DNA of 43,274 bases from Mesorhizobium qingshengii (GCF_027563465.1 NZ_JAPFQA010000029.1:1-43274), one strand, 5' to 3'. Shown: positions 8,312 to 17,166, numbered from the stretch's first letter. Numbers and translations are program-made. Notes: generated by a model from the letters alone, not told the origin.

Positions 8312-8562
8312 AAGCGGTCGAACACTCCGGGGTAGGGCTGAACTTTGGTCGAAGCTCACCTCCGGCTCTGGTGAGAAGCCGAGATTGTCCTTTGATATTT
8401 CTTTCCGGAGCCGACACAGACTGGAATGATGGCGCATTGGCGCACGGACATATGCCGTAACGCGGGGAGTTGCACTTCAACGAATAGGTGCGCCGGGCAA
8501 GTACCCTGCTCTGAGTGGGATGATCAAACACCGGGCCAATGCTGCATTGATCTGACGCAGCT
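8312..8562. other. 251-base convergent intergenic region without a gene
   Basis: This lies between the ends of the serine hydrolase (plus) and the dioxygenase-like gene (minus). I see only a weak hairpin (CTCACC at 8355-8360 with GGTGAG at 8370-8375) and no U-rich tract. No coding frame here resembles a protein. It marks the border between the first operon pair and the large catabolic block. Confidence 0.5.
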
Positions 8563-9525
8563 TCAGTCCGTGGCCTCCTCGTAGTTCACCGTGAAGTCGT
8601 CGGGAGGTGTCGGGCCCCAGATGTAGAAGGCATCCTCCGCGGCATGATCACCCGCATCCCAGTCATGGTCCGCTGACACATAGTCGATGTCCGAGGAGTA
8701 CTCGGAATAGCTGCCCCATGGGTCGCGCACATAATGGAAAAAGTTTGATCCGAGCACGTGGCGCCCGAGACCCCAGCCCTTCGAAAACCCCTTGTCAGCC
8801 ATTTGCATGGCGCCGAGGCCGATCTCCTCGACCGAGCCAACGTCCCAACTGCAATGATGCAGGCCGGGCCCAACCGATTTGGCGAAGGCGATAAGATGAT
8901 GATCGCTGCCATGAACCCCATGCATGAAGGCGATGCCGTCGCCGGAGCGATCCGAAAGACGCAGGCCCAGGATTCGGGCATAGAAGATGACCGCCTGGTC
9001 GACGTCGCGCGTGAAGATCAGCAAATGCGCAAGCCGGCGGGGTCTCGTTGTCGCGGCGCGTGATCTGAACGAGGCTCCGCGCTGATTGGCCGGAACAGAC
9101 AGGTTGCTTATCTCGGATTTGCTGTTGGGAGACGTCTTTTCCGCCACTCGAATTTCGACCAGATTCCCGTCATGGTCGCGGAACCAGAAACCGTTGCTGG
9201 AGAGCCCGGGCGGCGGATCGATCAATTTCACGCCCTGCCCTTCGACATGCCTGCGAAATGCCTCGAAATCATCGTCGAAGACACCGAACGAAAGATAGCT
9301 GAGCTTCTTGCTCGCCCCCTCCGAAATACTTCCCCACCGATGCGTGTGGCCGAACGTATAGAGCCCGAGCGTATTGCCTTCCTCGCGAACGTCCATGCCG
9401 AAGGCGCCATAGAAGTCCTTCGCCTGCTGCAGGTCGGGAACGACCATGTTGAAGTTGTCCATGGAATGGACGCCGAGCGTTCCGGGGCGCCGGCTTGCAC
9501 CGACAAAGCCTCTAATGGCGGTCAT
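8563..9525 (-). CDS. extradiol dioxygenase-like two-domain VOC protein
   Basis: A 320-residue protein with two VOC modules, the layout of type I extradiol ring-cleavage dioxygenases (catechol 2,3-dioxygenase/BphC group). The second, catalytic module carries a plausible 2-His-1-Glu iron triad: H167 (RLAHLLIFTRD), H223 or H224 (GLHHCSWDV) and E275 (GSYSEYSSD). The N-terminal module is more divergent. GGGAGGAG lies 7 bases before the ATG at 9525. It is the last gene after the FAH-family gene, with a 24-base gap. Together with the divergent FAD hydroxylase this is a standard hydroxylate, ring-cleave, hydrolyse set. The actual aromatic substrate is not evident. Confidence 0.82.
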   Translation of the reverse strand: MTAIRGFVGASRRPGTLGVHSMDNFNMVVPDLQQAKDFYGAFGMDVREEGNTLGLYTFGHTHRWGSISEGASKKLSYLSFGVFDDDFEAFRRHVEGQGVKLIDPPPGLSSNGFWFRDHDGNLVEIRVAEKTSPNSKSEISNLSVPANQRGASFRSRAATTRPRRLAHLLIFTRDVDQAVIFYARILGLRLSDRSGDGIAFMHGVHGSDHHLIAFAKSVGPGLHHCSWDVGSVEEIGLGAMQMADKGFSKGWGLGRHVLGSNFFHYVRDPWGSYSEYSSDIDYVSADHDWDAGDHAAEDAFYIWGPTPPDDFTVNYEEATD

Positions 9526-9549
9526 GCCGCATCTCCTCCCTGAAACGGA

Positions 9550-10422
9550 TCAGGCGGCGGCCTGTGCGTCAGCCGTCTCGTCCACGACAGTATTGACCAG
9601 AACTCCGAGTTTTTCGATCTCGACTTCGCAGATGTCGCCGGGCTTCATGAAGAGCTGTGGCTTGCGCGCGGCGCCCACGCCGGACGGCGTGCCGGTCACG
9701 ATCATGTCGCCTGGCTCGAGCGTCATCGTGCGGCTCATGAGAGCCACCAGTTCAGCCACGCTGAACACCATGTCGTCGATCTTGGCATGCTGCACGACCT
9801 GGCCGTTGAGCCGCGTTTCCAAAGTAAGACCCAGGCAGCCGGCAGGCAGTTCGTCGGCGGTAACGAAGGCAGGTCCAAAGGCGCCGGTGGAATCGAAGTT
9901 CTTGCCGATCGTCCATTGCGGGGTGATGTGCTGGAATTCTCGGATCGAGCCGTCGTTGAAGATCGAATAGCCGGCGACGTGGTCAAGCGCGTCCTGTTCC
10001 GCGATCTTTGAGCCGCCCTTGCCGATCACCGCCACCAACTCACCCTCGTAGTCGAGCGTGTTAGAAAGCTGCGGCCGCACCATCGCCGTCTTGTGGCCGA
10101 TCAGGCTCGACGTAAAGCGGCCGAACACGGTCGGATAGGGTGGTTGCGCATAGCCGGACTCGGCCGAATGGTCCCGATAGTTCAGGCCGACGCAGATGAT
10201 CTTCTTCGAAGCCGTGAACGGCGCCAGATAGTCAATCGCCGCCGTGATCCTTTTCCCGGCACGTAGTTTCACGGCCGCATCGGCAATCGCCTCGCTATCC
10301 GAGACAAGCGAATCGAGCGTCCCAGGGAAATTCCGGTCCGTCGCCAGGAGCCCATGAAGGACGCCGTGCTCCTCGATCGCCAGCCCCTCCTCGCCCTTCT
10401 CCGCAAACCTGACGAACCTCAT
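9550..10422 (-). CDS. fumarylacetoacetate hydrolase-family enzyme
   Basis: A 290-residue FAH-fold enzyme. It has ICVGLNYRDHSAES, the metal-binding set E126 and E128 (LDYEGELVAVIGK) with D157 (SIFNDGSIRE), and GDMIVTGTPSGVG near the end. Family members hydrolyse C-C bonds of acylpyruvates, decarboxylate 4-oxalocrotonate or isomerise muconates, all steps after meta ring cleavage. The start at 10422 is preceded by a perfect AAGGAGA. The frame stays open for another 1.2 kb upstream, but that part lies opposite the FAD-monooxygenase gene and is a shadow. It leads a two-gene minus-strand unit with the dioxygenase, divergent from the hydroxylase. The intergenic palindrome at 10479-10502 probably controls both. 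Confidence 0.88.
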   Translation of the reverse strand: MRFVRFAEKGEEGLAIEEHGVLHGLLATDRNFPGTLDSLVSDSEAIADAAVKLRAGKRITAAIDYLAPFTASKKIICVGLNYRDHSAESGYAQPPYPTVFGRFTSSLIGHKTAMVRPQLSNTLDYEGELVAVIGKGGSKIAEQDALDHVAGYSIFNDGSIREFQHITPQWTIGKNFDSTGAFGPAFVTADELPAGCLGLTLETRLNGQVVQHAKIDDMVFSVAELVALMSRTMTLEPGDMIVTGTPSGVGAARKPQLFMKPGDICEVEIEKLGVLVNTVVDETADAQAAA

Positions 10423-10444
10423 GACGTTCTCCTTGCGCACTGGC

Positions 10445-10457
10445 ATTTTGGTAAAAT
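10445..10457. promoter_or_regulatory. inverted repeat ATTTT-GGT-AAAAT
   Basis: A short dyad 23 bases upstream of the FAH-family start. A related arrangement (ATTTTG-CTTGC-CAAAAT, 15281-15297) follows the palindrome in the other divergent region of the cluster. It could be a secondary operator half or a chance AT-rich repeat. Confidence 0.25.
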
Positions 10458-10478
10458 GGTTATCTTTCCACTTAACAT

Positions 10479-10502
10479 ATTTGTCAATCAAAAATATATT
10501 TT
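10479..10502. promoter_or_regulatory. shared operator-like element, copy 1 (FAH / hydroxylase intergenic)
   Basis: ATTTGTCAAT, two variable bases, then AAAATATATTTT (10491-10502), a perfect 12-base palindrome. The same 24-base arrangement recurs at 15262-15285, differing only at the two spacer bases, and the palindrome recurs with one change at 20638-20649. It lies between the divergent FAH and hydroxylase genes, 57 and 91 bases from their starts. The two GntR-family regulators in the cluster are the obvious candidate binders; this is inference. Confidence 0.65.
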
Positions 10503-10593
10503 CAAGGCGATCATGATGTGGTAGTCGTCTTGCCTGTCGGCAGCGCGCTTCGCTCGCAGCCCCGTCAATGGCATTTGATTTCGGGAGGTAGCA

Positions 10594-12237
10594 GTGCCAG
10601 CAAGAACATTTGACATCGTTGTCGTCGGACGCGGTCCCGTCGGTCTCGCCGCGGCAGCTTTCGCCGAGCAGCTCGGGATGAGCGTGGCAATCGTGGAAAA
10701 GCACCGGGATCTCTACGCCTTGCCCCGTGCCGGACATGTTGATCACGAGATTGTCCGCCTGTTTCAATCGGTCGGTGTCGCAAGTGCCATGCTGGAGGAT
10801 AGTTATCCGACCACCGAATATGTCTGGGTCAATGCGGACGGCGAAACCATCATGGAGTTCGATTGGGGCTCGAAAGGCATTTCGGGCTACAATTCCGACT
10901 ACATGCAATTCCAGCCGGTGTTCGAGAATGCGCTGATCGAGCGGGTTGCCGGCAGCAGTCTGGTCGAGCAATTTCTCGGCTGGGAAGCACAGACCTTCGA
11001 CGAGCAGCCGGATGCCGCCGTGGTTGGCCTCGCAAAGACCATCATGGTGCCCGGCCAGATCCGTCCGGTGGCAACCGACGAGAAGCAGACCATCCGTGCA
11101 CGCTATGTGATCGCGGCCGACGGAGCCAACAGTGGCGTCAGGGCGAAACTCGGGGTCGAGCGCGACGATTTCGGCTTCAACGAAAAATGGCTGGTGGTCG
11201 ATGCACGCAAGAAGCGCGAAATTTCGTTCGATTTCGATTGCGGCCAGATCTGCGACCCGAAGCGGCCTATCACGGTGCTGCCGCTCGGCAAGCGACACCG
11301 GCGCTGGGAATGGGCCATGCTGCCCGGCGAAAGCGTTGCTGAACTCGAGAGCCCGGAAATGGCATGGAAGCTCCTCGCCGAACAGAACATCACGCCGGAC
11401 GATGTCGAGATCATCAGGCGGCTCGTCTACACCTTCGAGGCGCGTCACGCGCGCGGTTGGAGACGTGGCCGCATCTTCCTTGCCGGCGACGCAGCCCACA
11501 CCATGCCGCCCTTCATGGGACAGGGCATGTGCTCGGGCCTTCGCGACGCCAAGAACCTCGCCTGGAAGCTCGATCTGGTATTGCGCGGCGTGGCGCACCC
11601 TTCCTTGCTCGACACCTACGAGGGGGAACGTTCGCCGCACACCAGGGACTGGACACTGATTTCACTGGAAGCAGGCAAGGTGCCCTGCACGCTCGATCCC
11701 GTGCAAGCGCGCCTGCGCGACGAACGATTCCGCTGCGGCTGGAAGCCGCCGATGCCGAACTTCCCCAAGCTTGACGACGGTGTCCTGTCGTTTGGGCCAA
11801 ACGGCAAGCCCGCTGGTCTTGCTGGCACGCTCAGCCTGCAGGCCAAGATCGCGAAAAACGGAAGCGCCGAGCTGTTCGATCAATTCTTTCCAAGCACAGG
11901 CTTCATCGTCATCAGCACGAAGGCGAATCCCGCTACGGGGCTTTCTGGCCGTCAGACCAAGGCCCTGCAGCGGATCGGCACGCACTTCGTCCATGTCGGG
12001 TCCGACGCAGGCGCGGACGCCATCGACGTGGACGGAGCCTATGCTGCGTATTTCGCTGAGCATGGTATCGAGGCGATCATCCATCGGCCCGACTTCTATG
12101 TATTCGGCGCGGCCGCCAGGCTCACGGATCTGCCCGGCCTGGTGGACGAACTCCTGCAGCGGCTGGACTATATCGAAGTCACCAATGCAGATGTCGGCAA
12201 AAAGAACCGGACAGGACAACAAGATGCCGTCGCGTGA
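10594..12237 (+). CDS. FAD-dependent aromatic monooxygenase, MhpA-like
   Basis: A 547-residue class A flavoprotein hydroxylase (PheA/TfdB/MhpA type), which adds one oxygen to a phenolic ring using NAD(P)H and O2. It shows the dinucleotide motif VVVGRGPVGLAAA (residues 9-21), the DG motif VIAADGANSGVR (around 170), the GD motif IFLAGDAAHTMPPFMGQG (around 295-312), and a C-terminal thioredoxin-like region. The start is GTG at 10594 with GGGAGG 5 bases upstream. The 3' end overlaps the SMP-30 gene by 14 bases. Best fit is hydroxylation of a resorcinol- or hydroxyphenyl-type compound to supply the extradiol enzyme. The exact substrate cannot be read from the sequence. Confidence 0.88.
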   Translation: MPARTFDIVVVGRGPVGLAAAAFAEQLGMSVAIVEKHRDLYALPRAGHVDHEIVRLFQSVGVASAMLEDSYPTTEYVWVNADGETIMEFDWGSKGISGYNSDYMQFQPVFENALIERVAGSSLVEQFLGWEAQTFDEQPDAAVVGLAKTIMVPGQIRPVATDEKQTIRARYVIAADGANSGVRAKLGVERDDFGFNEKWLVVDARKKREISFDFDCGQICDPKRPITVLPLGKRHRRWEWAMLPGESVAELESPEMAWKLLAEQNITPDDVEIIRRLVYTFEARHARGWRRGRIFLAGDAAHTMPPFMGQGMCSGLRDAKNLAWKLDLVLRGVAHPSLLDTYEGERSPHTRDWTLISLEAGKVPCTLDPVQARLRDERFRCGWKPPMPNFPKLDDGVLSFGPNGKPAGLAGTLSLQAKIAKNGSAELFDQFFPSTGFIVISTKANPATGLSGRQTKALQRIGTHFVHVGSDAGADAIDVDGAYAAYFAEHGIEAIIHRPDFYVFGAAARLTDLPGLVDELLQRLDYIEVTNADVGKKNRTGQQDAVA

Positions 12238-13081
12238 CGAACCAGTCCTGCTGGCTACAGGCCTCTCGTGGCCGGAATCCCCGCGCTGGCGCAATGGCGC
12301 GCTGTGGGTTTCGGACGTACACAATTTCCGGCTGGCGCGGGTCGACATGGACGGTTCGGTAGAGACCGTTTGTGCAGTCGAAGGTCGCCCCTCAGGCATG
12401 AATTTTTCGGCCGAAGGGCACTTGCTCATGGCCACCGCGCTCGGCAGGCAACTTCTCGACATCTCTGTGCCGGATGGCGTGCAGCGGCCGATGGCCGACC
12501 TTGGCAGCTTGACGAAAGCCTATCTGAACGACCTTGTGACGAGTGCGGACGGCTGGTCGTGGGTTGGCGACACAGGCTTCGTTTTTGGCATGGCCGAGCC
12601 GCATCGATGCGGCAGCCTGATTGGTTGGCATCCGTTGCATGGCGCACGGATCGTCGCTGCCGACATTTTCTTCCCCAATGGCATGGTGATCACACCCGAC
12701 GGCTCGACCCTCTATCTGGCCGAGACTTTCGGCAAATGCATTTCCGCTTTTGATATCGGCCGCGACGGCGCCCTGGACAACCGCCGCCTTCATGCCGAAT
12801 TGCCCGGATCGCCAGACGGACTTTGCCTCGATGCCGAGGGCTGCCTTTGGGTGGCATTGCTGTTTGAAGGCCGATTCGTCCGCCTGTCGCCCCAAGGCAA
12901 GGAGATCGACAGAATCGATTTTCCCGGCAAGAGCGCCATCGCCTGCATCATCGGCGATGACGACGAGTCGACGCTGTTCCTGTGCGTCTCCCGTATCGAC
13001 AACAGCGATCCGGCCAATATTGTTCGCCACGGCGAAATTCATAGAATGCGCGCGCCGGCCGCGGCCGCCGGGCGGCCCTGA
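12224..13081 (+). CDS. SMP-30/gluconolactonase-family lactone hydrolase
   Basis: A 285-residue six-bladed propeller protein of the SMP-30/gluconolactonase/LRE family. Metal-site segments are visible: GLSWPESPRW (Glu), FFPNGMVITPDGSTLY (Asn) and GSPDGLCLDAEG (Asp). Members are calcium- or zinc-dependent lactonases for sugar or other lactones. The ATG at 12224 has AGGA 7 bases upstream and overlaps the hydroxylase stop by 14 bases, so the two are co-translated. A longer frame running back to 11771 is a shadow of the hydroxylase gene. A lactonase beside an aromatic hydroxylase suggests a substrate or intermediate carrying a lactone or an oxidised sugar-like side chain. Confidence 0.85.
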   Translation: MPSRDEPVLLATGLSWPESPRWRNGALWVSDVHNFRLARVDMDGSVETVCAVEGRPSGMNFSAEGHLLMATALGRQLLDISVPDGVQRPMADLGSLTKAYLNDLVTSADGWSWVGDTGFVFGMAEPHRCGSLIGWHPLHGARIVAADIFFPNGMVITPDGSTLYLAETFGKCISAFDIGRDGALDNRRLHAELPGSPDGLCLDAEGCLWVALLFEGRFVRLSPQGKEIDRIDFPGKSAIACIIGDDDESTLFLCVSRIDNSDPANIVRHGEIHRMRAPAAAAGRP

Positions 13082-13097
13082 CCCGACCGAGGGCGTT

Positions 13098-13868
13098 TCA
13101 ATCGGCGGTCCAGCCACCGTCGATCAGCAGCGAGGTTCCCGTCACCATCGAAGATGCGTCGCCGGCGAGATAGACCAGACCGCCAAGAATGTCCTCGACC
13201 TGCCCGACCCGCCCGAGCTTGATCTTGGCCAGCACGGACGCGCGGAACGTTTCGTCGAGAAGGAAAGGTCGCGTCATCGGCGTCTCTATGAAGGTCGGGC
13301 AAAGCGTGTTGACGCGGATGCCGCAAGGCGCGAGGTCGAGCGCCATAGCCTTGGTAAGGCCTTCCAAAGCGAATTTCGAGCAGCAGTAGATGGTCCGATT
13401 GGGCGCGCCGACATGCCCCATTTGCGACGACATGTTGACGATGGAGCCGCGCGTTCCGGTCTCGACCATCTTGCGGGAAACCGCCCGGGCGACGAAGAAC
13501 GCCGCCCGGACATTGAGGTCCATCACCGCGTCGAAATCATCTTCAGTCACCTCGTGGAAGGACTTTGGCCGGTTGGTGCCGGCATTGTTGACAAGGATCT
13601 CGAACGGCGGCTCGGCAGCGACAAGCCGATCCACCGCAGCCACGTCGGTGACGTCGAGCGCGCGCGCCTCCGCCTGGCCGCCGCGTCGACGGATTTCAGC
13701 TGCCGTTTCGGCAAGCTCCTCGATGCTGCGCGCGACCAGTGTGACGGCCGCCCCTGCGTCGGCCAGGGCCGCGCCAGACGCTGCACCTATGCCGCGGCCG
13801 GCACCGGTCACAAGCGCACGCTTGCCGTCAAGCCGGAAGGATGGCGAGACCGGCAATCCCTCCCCCAT
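13098..13868 (-). CDS. short-chain dehydrogenase/reductase (SDR)
   Basis: A 256-residue classical SDR using NAD(P). It has TGAGRGIG at residues 21-28, NNAG at 94-97, the catalytic serine at S147/S148 in NMSSQMG, Y161-x-x-x-K165 in IYCCSKFALEGL, and a normal C-terminus (LIDGGWTAD). The start at 13868 is 2 bases after the HisD-like stop, so the two form an operon and may act in sequence on a polyol or hydroxy acid. The convergent SMP-30 gene ends 16 bases away. A frame extending upstream to 14453 overlaps the HisD-like gene and is rejected. The substrate is not assigned. Confidence 0.87.
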   Translation of the reverse strand: MGEGLPVSPSFRLDGKRALVTGAGRGIGAASGAALADAGAAVTLVARSIEELAETAAEIRRRGGQAEARALDVTDVAAVDRLVAAEPPFEILVNNAGTNRPKSFHEVTEDDFDAVMDLNVRAAFFVARAVSRKMVETGTRGSIVNMSSQMGHVGAPNRTIYCCSKFALEGLTKAMALDLAPCGIRVNTLCPTFIETPMTRPFLLDETFRASVLAKIKLGRVGQVEDILGGLVYLAGDASSMVTGTSLLIDGGWTAD

Positions 13869-13870
13869 CG

Positions 13871-15178
13871 TCACTCTGCCGCAACCCCGTAGGGAATGTT
13901 GCGGCCGCCATAGCGGCGCACGCGGATATTGGCCTGTTCTGCATGGCCAATGAAGCCTTCCAGCATGCACAGGCGCGAACAATACTCGCCGATGAGTGCC
14001 GATGCCTCGTCCGTCAGCACCTTCTGGTAGGTGCAGGTTTTCAGGAATTTGCCGACCCACAACCCGCCTGTGTAGCGGGCAGCCTTGTTGGTCGGCAGCG
14101 TATGATTGGTACCGATTACCTTGTCTCCATAAGCGACGTTGGTGCGCGGCCCCAGGAACAGCGCGCCATAATTGGTCATGTTCCGCAGGAAATAATCCGG
14201 ATCGCGGGTCATCACCTGGACGTGCTCCGAAGCGATGCGATCTGCTTCGCGCAGCATCTCCTCCTCGCTCTCGCAGACGATCACCTCGCCATAGTCTTCC
14301 CAGGCCTTGCGGGCTATGTCGGCAGTAGGCAGGATCGTCAGAAGCCGCTCGATTTCGGCCATGGTTTCGCGTGCCAATTTTTCCGAAGTGGTAAGCAGGA
14401 TAGACGGCGTATTCGGTCCGTGCTCGGCTTGCCCTAGCAGATCGGTCGCGCACAATTCGCCATCGACCGTCTCGTCGGCGATGACCAGTGTCTCGGTCGG
14501 GCCGGCAAAAAGATCGATGCCGACGCGACCATAGAGTTGGCGCTTGGCCTCGGCGACAAAAGCGTTGCCCGGACCAACCAGCATGTCGACCGGACGGATG
14601 CTGTCCGTTCCAATGGCCATGGCGCCGATCGCCTGAATGCCACCCAGGCAGTAGATCTCGTCAGCGCCGGCCATATGTTGTGCCGCAACTATGGCTGGCG
14701 CCGGCTTGCCCTTGTAGGGCGGCGCCGCCGTGATGACCCTGTCGACGCCCGCGACCTTTGCCGTGATCACCGACATGTGCGCGGACGCCAGCAAAGGATA
14801 TTTGCCGCCCGGCACATAGCAGCCGACCGAGTTCACCGGAATGTTGCGATGGCCCAGGATAATGCCGGGCATGGTCTCGACCTCGACGTCGAGAAGTGCT
14901 GCCTTCTGATGCTGGGCGAACTCACGCACCCGCGATTGCGCAAACCTGATGTCCGAAAGGTCGCGCTCACTTAGCTCGGCAAGGCAGGCTTTGATCTCGA
15001 CATCGGTGAGCCGGTAGTCGTCGCGATCCCACCCGTCGAATTTTATGGATAGTTCCCGAACAGCGGCATCTCCGCGCTGCTGGATATCGGCGAGCGTCGA
15101 TTCGACCGTATTGCGGACGGTTGCGTTCTGTTCAGCGACAAGCACGGCGTCACGCCCGGCTTTCAGGATGCGTGGCAT
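13871..15178 (-). CDS. histidinol dehydrogenase-family (HisD-like) NAD dehydrogenase, probably catabolic
   Basis: A 435-residue HisD-superfamily enzyme. Zinc ligands of true HisD appear kept (Q250 and H253 in GQAEHG, D352 in GDKVIGTNHTLPT, H412 in GHAEQ), as does the catalytic pair E318-H319. Sequence style (GCYVPGGKYPLLASAHM, GGLWVGKFLKTCTYQ) and the lack of other his genes point to the catabolic branch that includes sulfopropanediol 3-dehydrogenase (HpsN). That branch oxidises a primary alcohol to a carboxylate in two steps. The ATG at 15178 has GGGAGGAG 5 bases upstream; a TTG one codon earlier is less likely. It is co-transcribed with the SDR and divergent from the first GntR gene. No sulfonate genes are seen, so the substrate stays open. 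Confidence 0.82.
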   Translation of the reverse strand: MPRILKAGRDAVLVAEQNATVRNTVESTLADIQQRGDAAVRELSIKFDGWDRDDYRLTDVEIKACLAELSERDLSDIRFAQSRVREFAQHQKAALLDVEVETMPGIILGHRNIPVNSVGCYVPGGKYPLLASAHMSVITAKVAGVDRVITAAPPYKGKPAPAIVAAQHMAGADEIYCLGGIQAIGAMAIGTDSIRPVDMLVGPGNAFVAEAKRQLYGRVGIDLFAGPTETLVIADETVDGELCATDLLGQAEHGPNTPSILLTTSEKLARETMAEIERLLTILPTADIARKAWEDYGEVIVCESEEEMLREADRIASEHVQVMTRDPDYFLRNMTNYGALFLGPRTNVAYGDKVIGTNHTLPTNKAARYTGGLWVGKFLKTCTYQKVLTDEASALIGEYCSRLCMLEGFIGHAEQANIRVRRYGGRNIPYGVAAE

Positions 15179-15261
15179 CAAGGCTCCTCCCGGTTGGTTT
15201 TCGGCGCAAGGCTACGCACATGGCGGCTTTCGCTTCAACGCCAGACTATCTCAGTAAAACC

Positions 15262-15285
15262 ATTTGTCAATGTAAAATATATTTT
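15262..15285. promoter_or_regulatory. shared operator-like element, copy 2 (HisD-like / gntR intergenic)
   Basis: ATTTGTCAAT plus two variable bases plus AAAATATATTTT (15274-15285). It matches the element at 10479-10502 in 22 of 24 positions, although the two sites lie 4.8 kb apart in different promoter regions. It sits 84 bases from the HisD-like start and 38 bases before the GntR start, well placed for control of both and for autoregulation. Confidence 0.65.
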
Positions 15286-15322
15286 GCTTGCCAAAATAGG
15301 TTTATCGACATATCGTCTGCCC

Positions 15323-16126
15323 ATGCATCGGAAACCGCCCTCCATTCAGTCCGCGTCAACGCAAGCCGATTGGGCTTATGCGCGGACGCGTGCCGACATC
15401 ATGAGCTGTCGCCTGATGCCTGGAGCAAGGATCAGGATCTCGGACATTGCAGAGACTCTTGGCGTCAGCCTCGGCGCCGTACGCGAGGCATTGGCGCGTC
15501 TGGCCGCCGAGAACATGGCGGTCGCTTCCGCGCAGCGCGGATATTCAGTCGCCAGCGTTTCGATCGATGAGCTTGTCGACCTCACTCGGACGCGCATCGC
15601 CATCGAGCAGCTTTCACTGCGGTCGTCGATCGCGGGCGGCGACGTCGAGTGGGAGACCGGGCTCGTGGCGGCCCTTCACCGCCTTCAGCGCATTCCCGAA
15701 GTCGACCCCTCCGACCTCTCGCGGCTGAGTGATTCATGGGCTCAAGCCCACCTTCAGTTTCACGACGCGCTTGTCGCTGGCTGCGGCAGCCCCTGGACGC
15801 TCAAGCTCCGCTCCATGCTGTTCTTCCAGACAGATCGCTATCGCCGGCTGTCCGTGCCGCTCCGGACAAGTGAGCGCGACGTGGGCGCCGAACACAAGGC
15901 GCTCTGCGATGCCGCCCTGGCGCGCGATGTGGAATTGGCCTGCCGGCTGATCAGCGAACACCTGATGCGCACCGCCGACATTCTGTTGGCGTCGCCACTG
16001 CTTGTGGCCCCGGCACCCCTGAGACCGGAGAGAGCCTCCGGGACGGGCATTGGAAGCTTGGGATCGCACGCGGAAGACCTGCGCAGTCAAGAACCGTTGA
16101 ACTTTGAAAACCGGAGGAAACCATGA
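15323..16126 (+). CDS. GntR-family regulator, FCD type (copy 1)
   Basis: A 267-residue regulator: an N-terminal winged helix (about residues 20-80, with GARIRISDIAETLGVSLGAV and REALARLAAENM) joined to an all-helical FCD ligand domain (about 90-225). Conserved acidic and histidine positions typical of metal-binding FCD domains are present (HLQFHDALVAGC, ERDVGAEHKALCDA, LISEHLMRT). The start at 15323 is the first ATG after the operator-like palindrome; earlier in-frame starts run through promoter DNA. It is very similar along its length to the regulator at 20675 but has about 40 extra C-terminal residues. The stop overlaps the binding-protein start (ATGA), so it heads the transporter operon. 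Confidence 0.9.
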   Translation: MHRKPPSIQSASTQADWAYARTRADIMSCRLMPGARIRISDIAETLGVSLGAVREALARLAAENMAVASAQRGYSVASVSIDELVDLTRTRIAIEQLSLRSSIAGGDVEWETGLVAALHRLQRIPEVDPSDLSRLSDSWAQAHLQFHDALVAGCGSPWTLKLRSMLFFQTDRYRRLSVPLRTSERDVGAEHKALCDAALARDVELACRLISEHLMRTADILLASPLLVAPAPLRPERASGTGIGSLGSHAEDLRSQEPLNFENRRKP

Positions 16127-17109
16127 AAACTTTCAGATACACGCTCTTGGGCGCGGCCGTCGCCATCCAGGCAATCGCGGCGACTTCGGTCCAGGCCGAT
16201 CCGCAGGGAAAGAAGCTCGTGCTGTTGAGCGGACCGACTGAAGACCGCTTCATCAGCGCTTTCTCCACCTTGTTCGCAGGCAAGGCAAAGGAACTGGGCA
16301 TGAGCCTTACGCAGCTCACCAGCCCATTCGATCCTGCTCTCCAGGCACAGCAACTCGACGACGCGATCGGCCAGAAGCCCGACATGATCGTCCTGCAGCC
16401 CTTGAGTTCGGGCGCGGTAGCGCCGGCCCTCAATCGCGCCAAAGCAGCCAGCATCCCGGTCTTCCTCGTCATATCGCAGGTCGACAATGGCGATAGTCTT
16501 TCGGTCGGCGCCATGGGCCTCGACGACGTGAGATCCGGTGAGCTTGCGGCAGAAGCGATGATCCAAGGGCTAAAGGCCAGCGGGCGAACGGCGGCAAAAG
16601 TCGCTGCCATAACCGGGTCCCTGGCCGAGGGAATCGCGCCGAAGCGGCTCGCAGGCTTCAAGGCGCGCCTGGCCAAGGAAACGTGGATTGAATTGGTGCA
16701 GGTCGAGGACGCCAAGTGGATCCCGCCGATTACCGAACAGATCGCTGGTCAAATGTTCGCGCGCTATGCCGCGACCGGCGGGCTGGACGCGATCTATGGC
16801 ATGAACGACGCGATGGCGAACGCGATCATCCAGGCAGCCGATAGCGCTGGCGTGACGCTCGGCGCCAAACCCGGTGAGTTGCTGGTAATCGGCGGCGGCT
16901 GCCAGGAATCGGGCGTCCGAAACATCAGGGACGGCAAACAATATGCGACGCTGAGCGGCCCGCTCCCCCCCTATGACGGGCCGAAGGCGGCCGAGCTGAT
17001 TGCTGACCATTTTTCCGGCAAGGCGATACCGGCCCTGAGCGTCACCACGCCGCTCGAAATCATCGATGCTGCCAACATCGACAAGTACGCCGCGCTTTGC
17101 AGCTACTGA
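16123..17109 (+). CDS. sugar-type ABC transporter periplasmic binding protein (RbsB-like)
   Basis: A 328-residue periplasmic binding protein of the ribose/LacI-like fold, the receptor of a CUT2-class importer. The signal peptide is MKTFRYTLLGAAVAIQAIAA up to SVQA, cleaved before DPQG. Fold hallmarks are the QAQQLDDAIGQKPDMIVLQP segment, the AITGSLAEGIAPKRLAGF hinge region and GGLDAIYGMNDAMANAIIQA. GGAGG lies 6 bases before the ATG, which overlaps the regulator stop. CUT2 systems import pentoses, inositol, erythritol, autoinducer-2 and other polyols. The neighbouring HisD-like, SDR and lactonase genes fit a polyol or glycosidic ligand, which is inference. Confidence 0.88.
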   Translation: MKTFRYTLLGAAVAIQAIAATSVQADPQGKKLVLLSGPTEDRFISAFSTLFAGKAKELGMSLTQLTSPFDPALQAQQLDDAIGQKPDMIVLQPLSSGAVAPALNRAKAASIPVFLVISQVDNGDSLSVGAMGLDDVRSGELAAEAMIQGLKASGRTAAKVAAITGSLAEGIAPKRLAGFKARLAKETWIELVQVEDAKWIPPITEQIAGQMFARYAATGGLDAIYGMNDAMANAIIQAADSAGVTLGAKPGELLVIGGGCQESGVRNIRDGKQYATLSGPLPPYDGPKAAELIADHFSGKAIPALSVTTPLEIIDAANIDKYAALCSY

Positions 17110-17166
17110 GCCAGACCGCCATGGCCGGCTGGAGGGCCGGCCATGGCGGACGTTTGGGAGGACAGG

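Noticed and set aside
10423..11640. N-terminal extension of the FAH-family gene to about 696 codons
   Set aside because: The extension lies opposite the FAD monooxygenase; a perfect AAGGAGA precedes the internal ATG at 10422.
13869..14453. Extended start for the SDR overlapping the HisD-like gene
   Set aside because: Added residues are a frame-shifted reading of HisD-like coding; SDR homology begins after the start at 13868.
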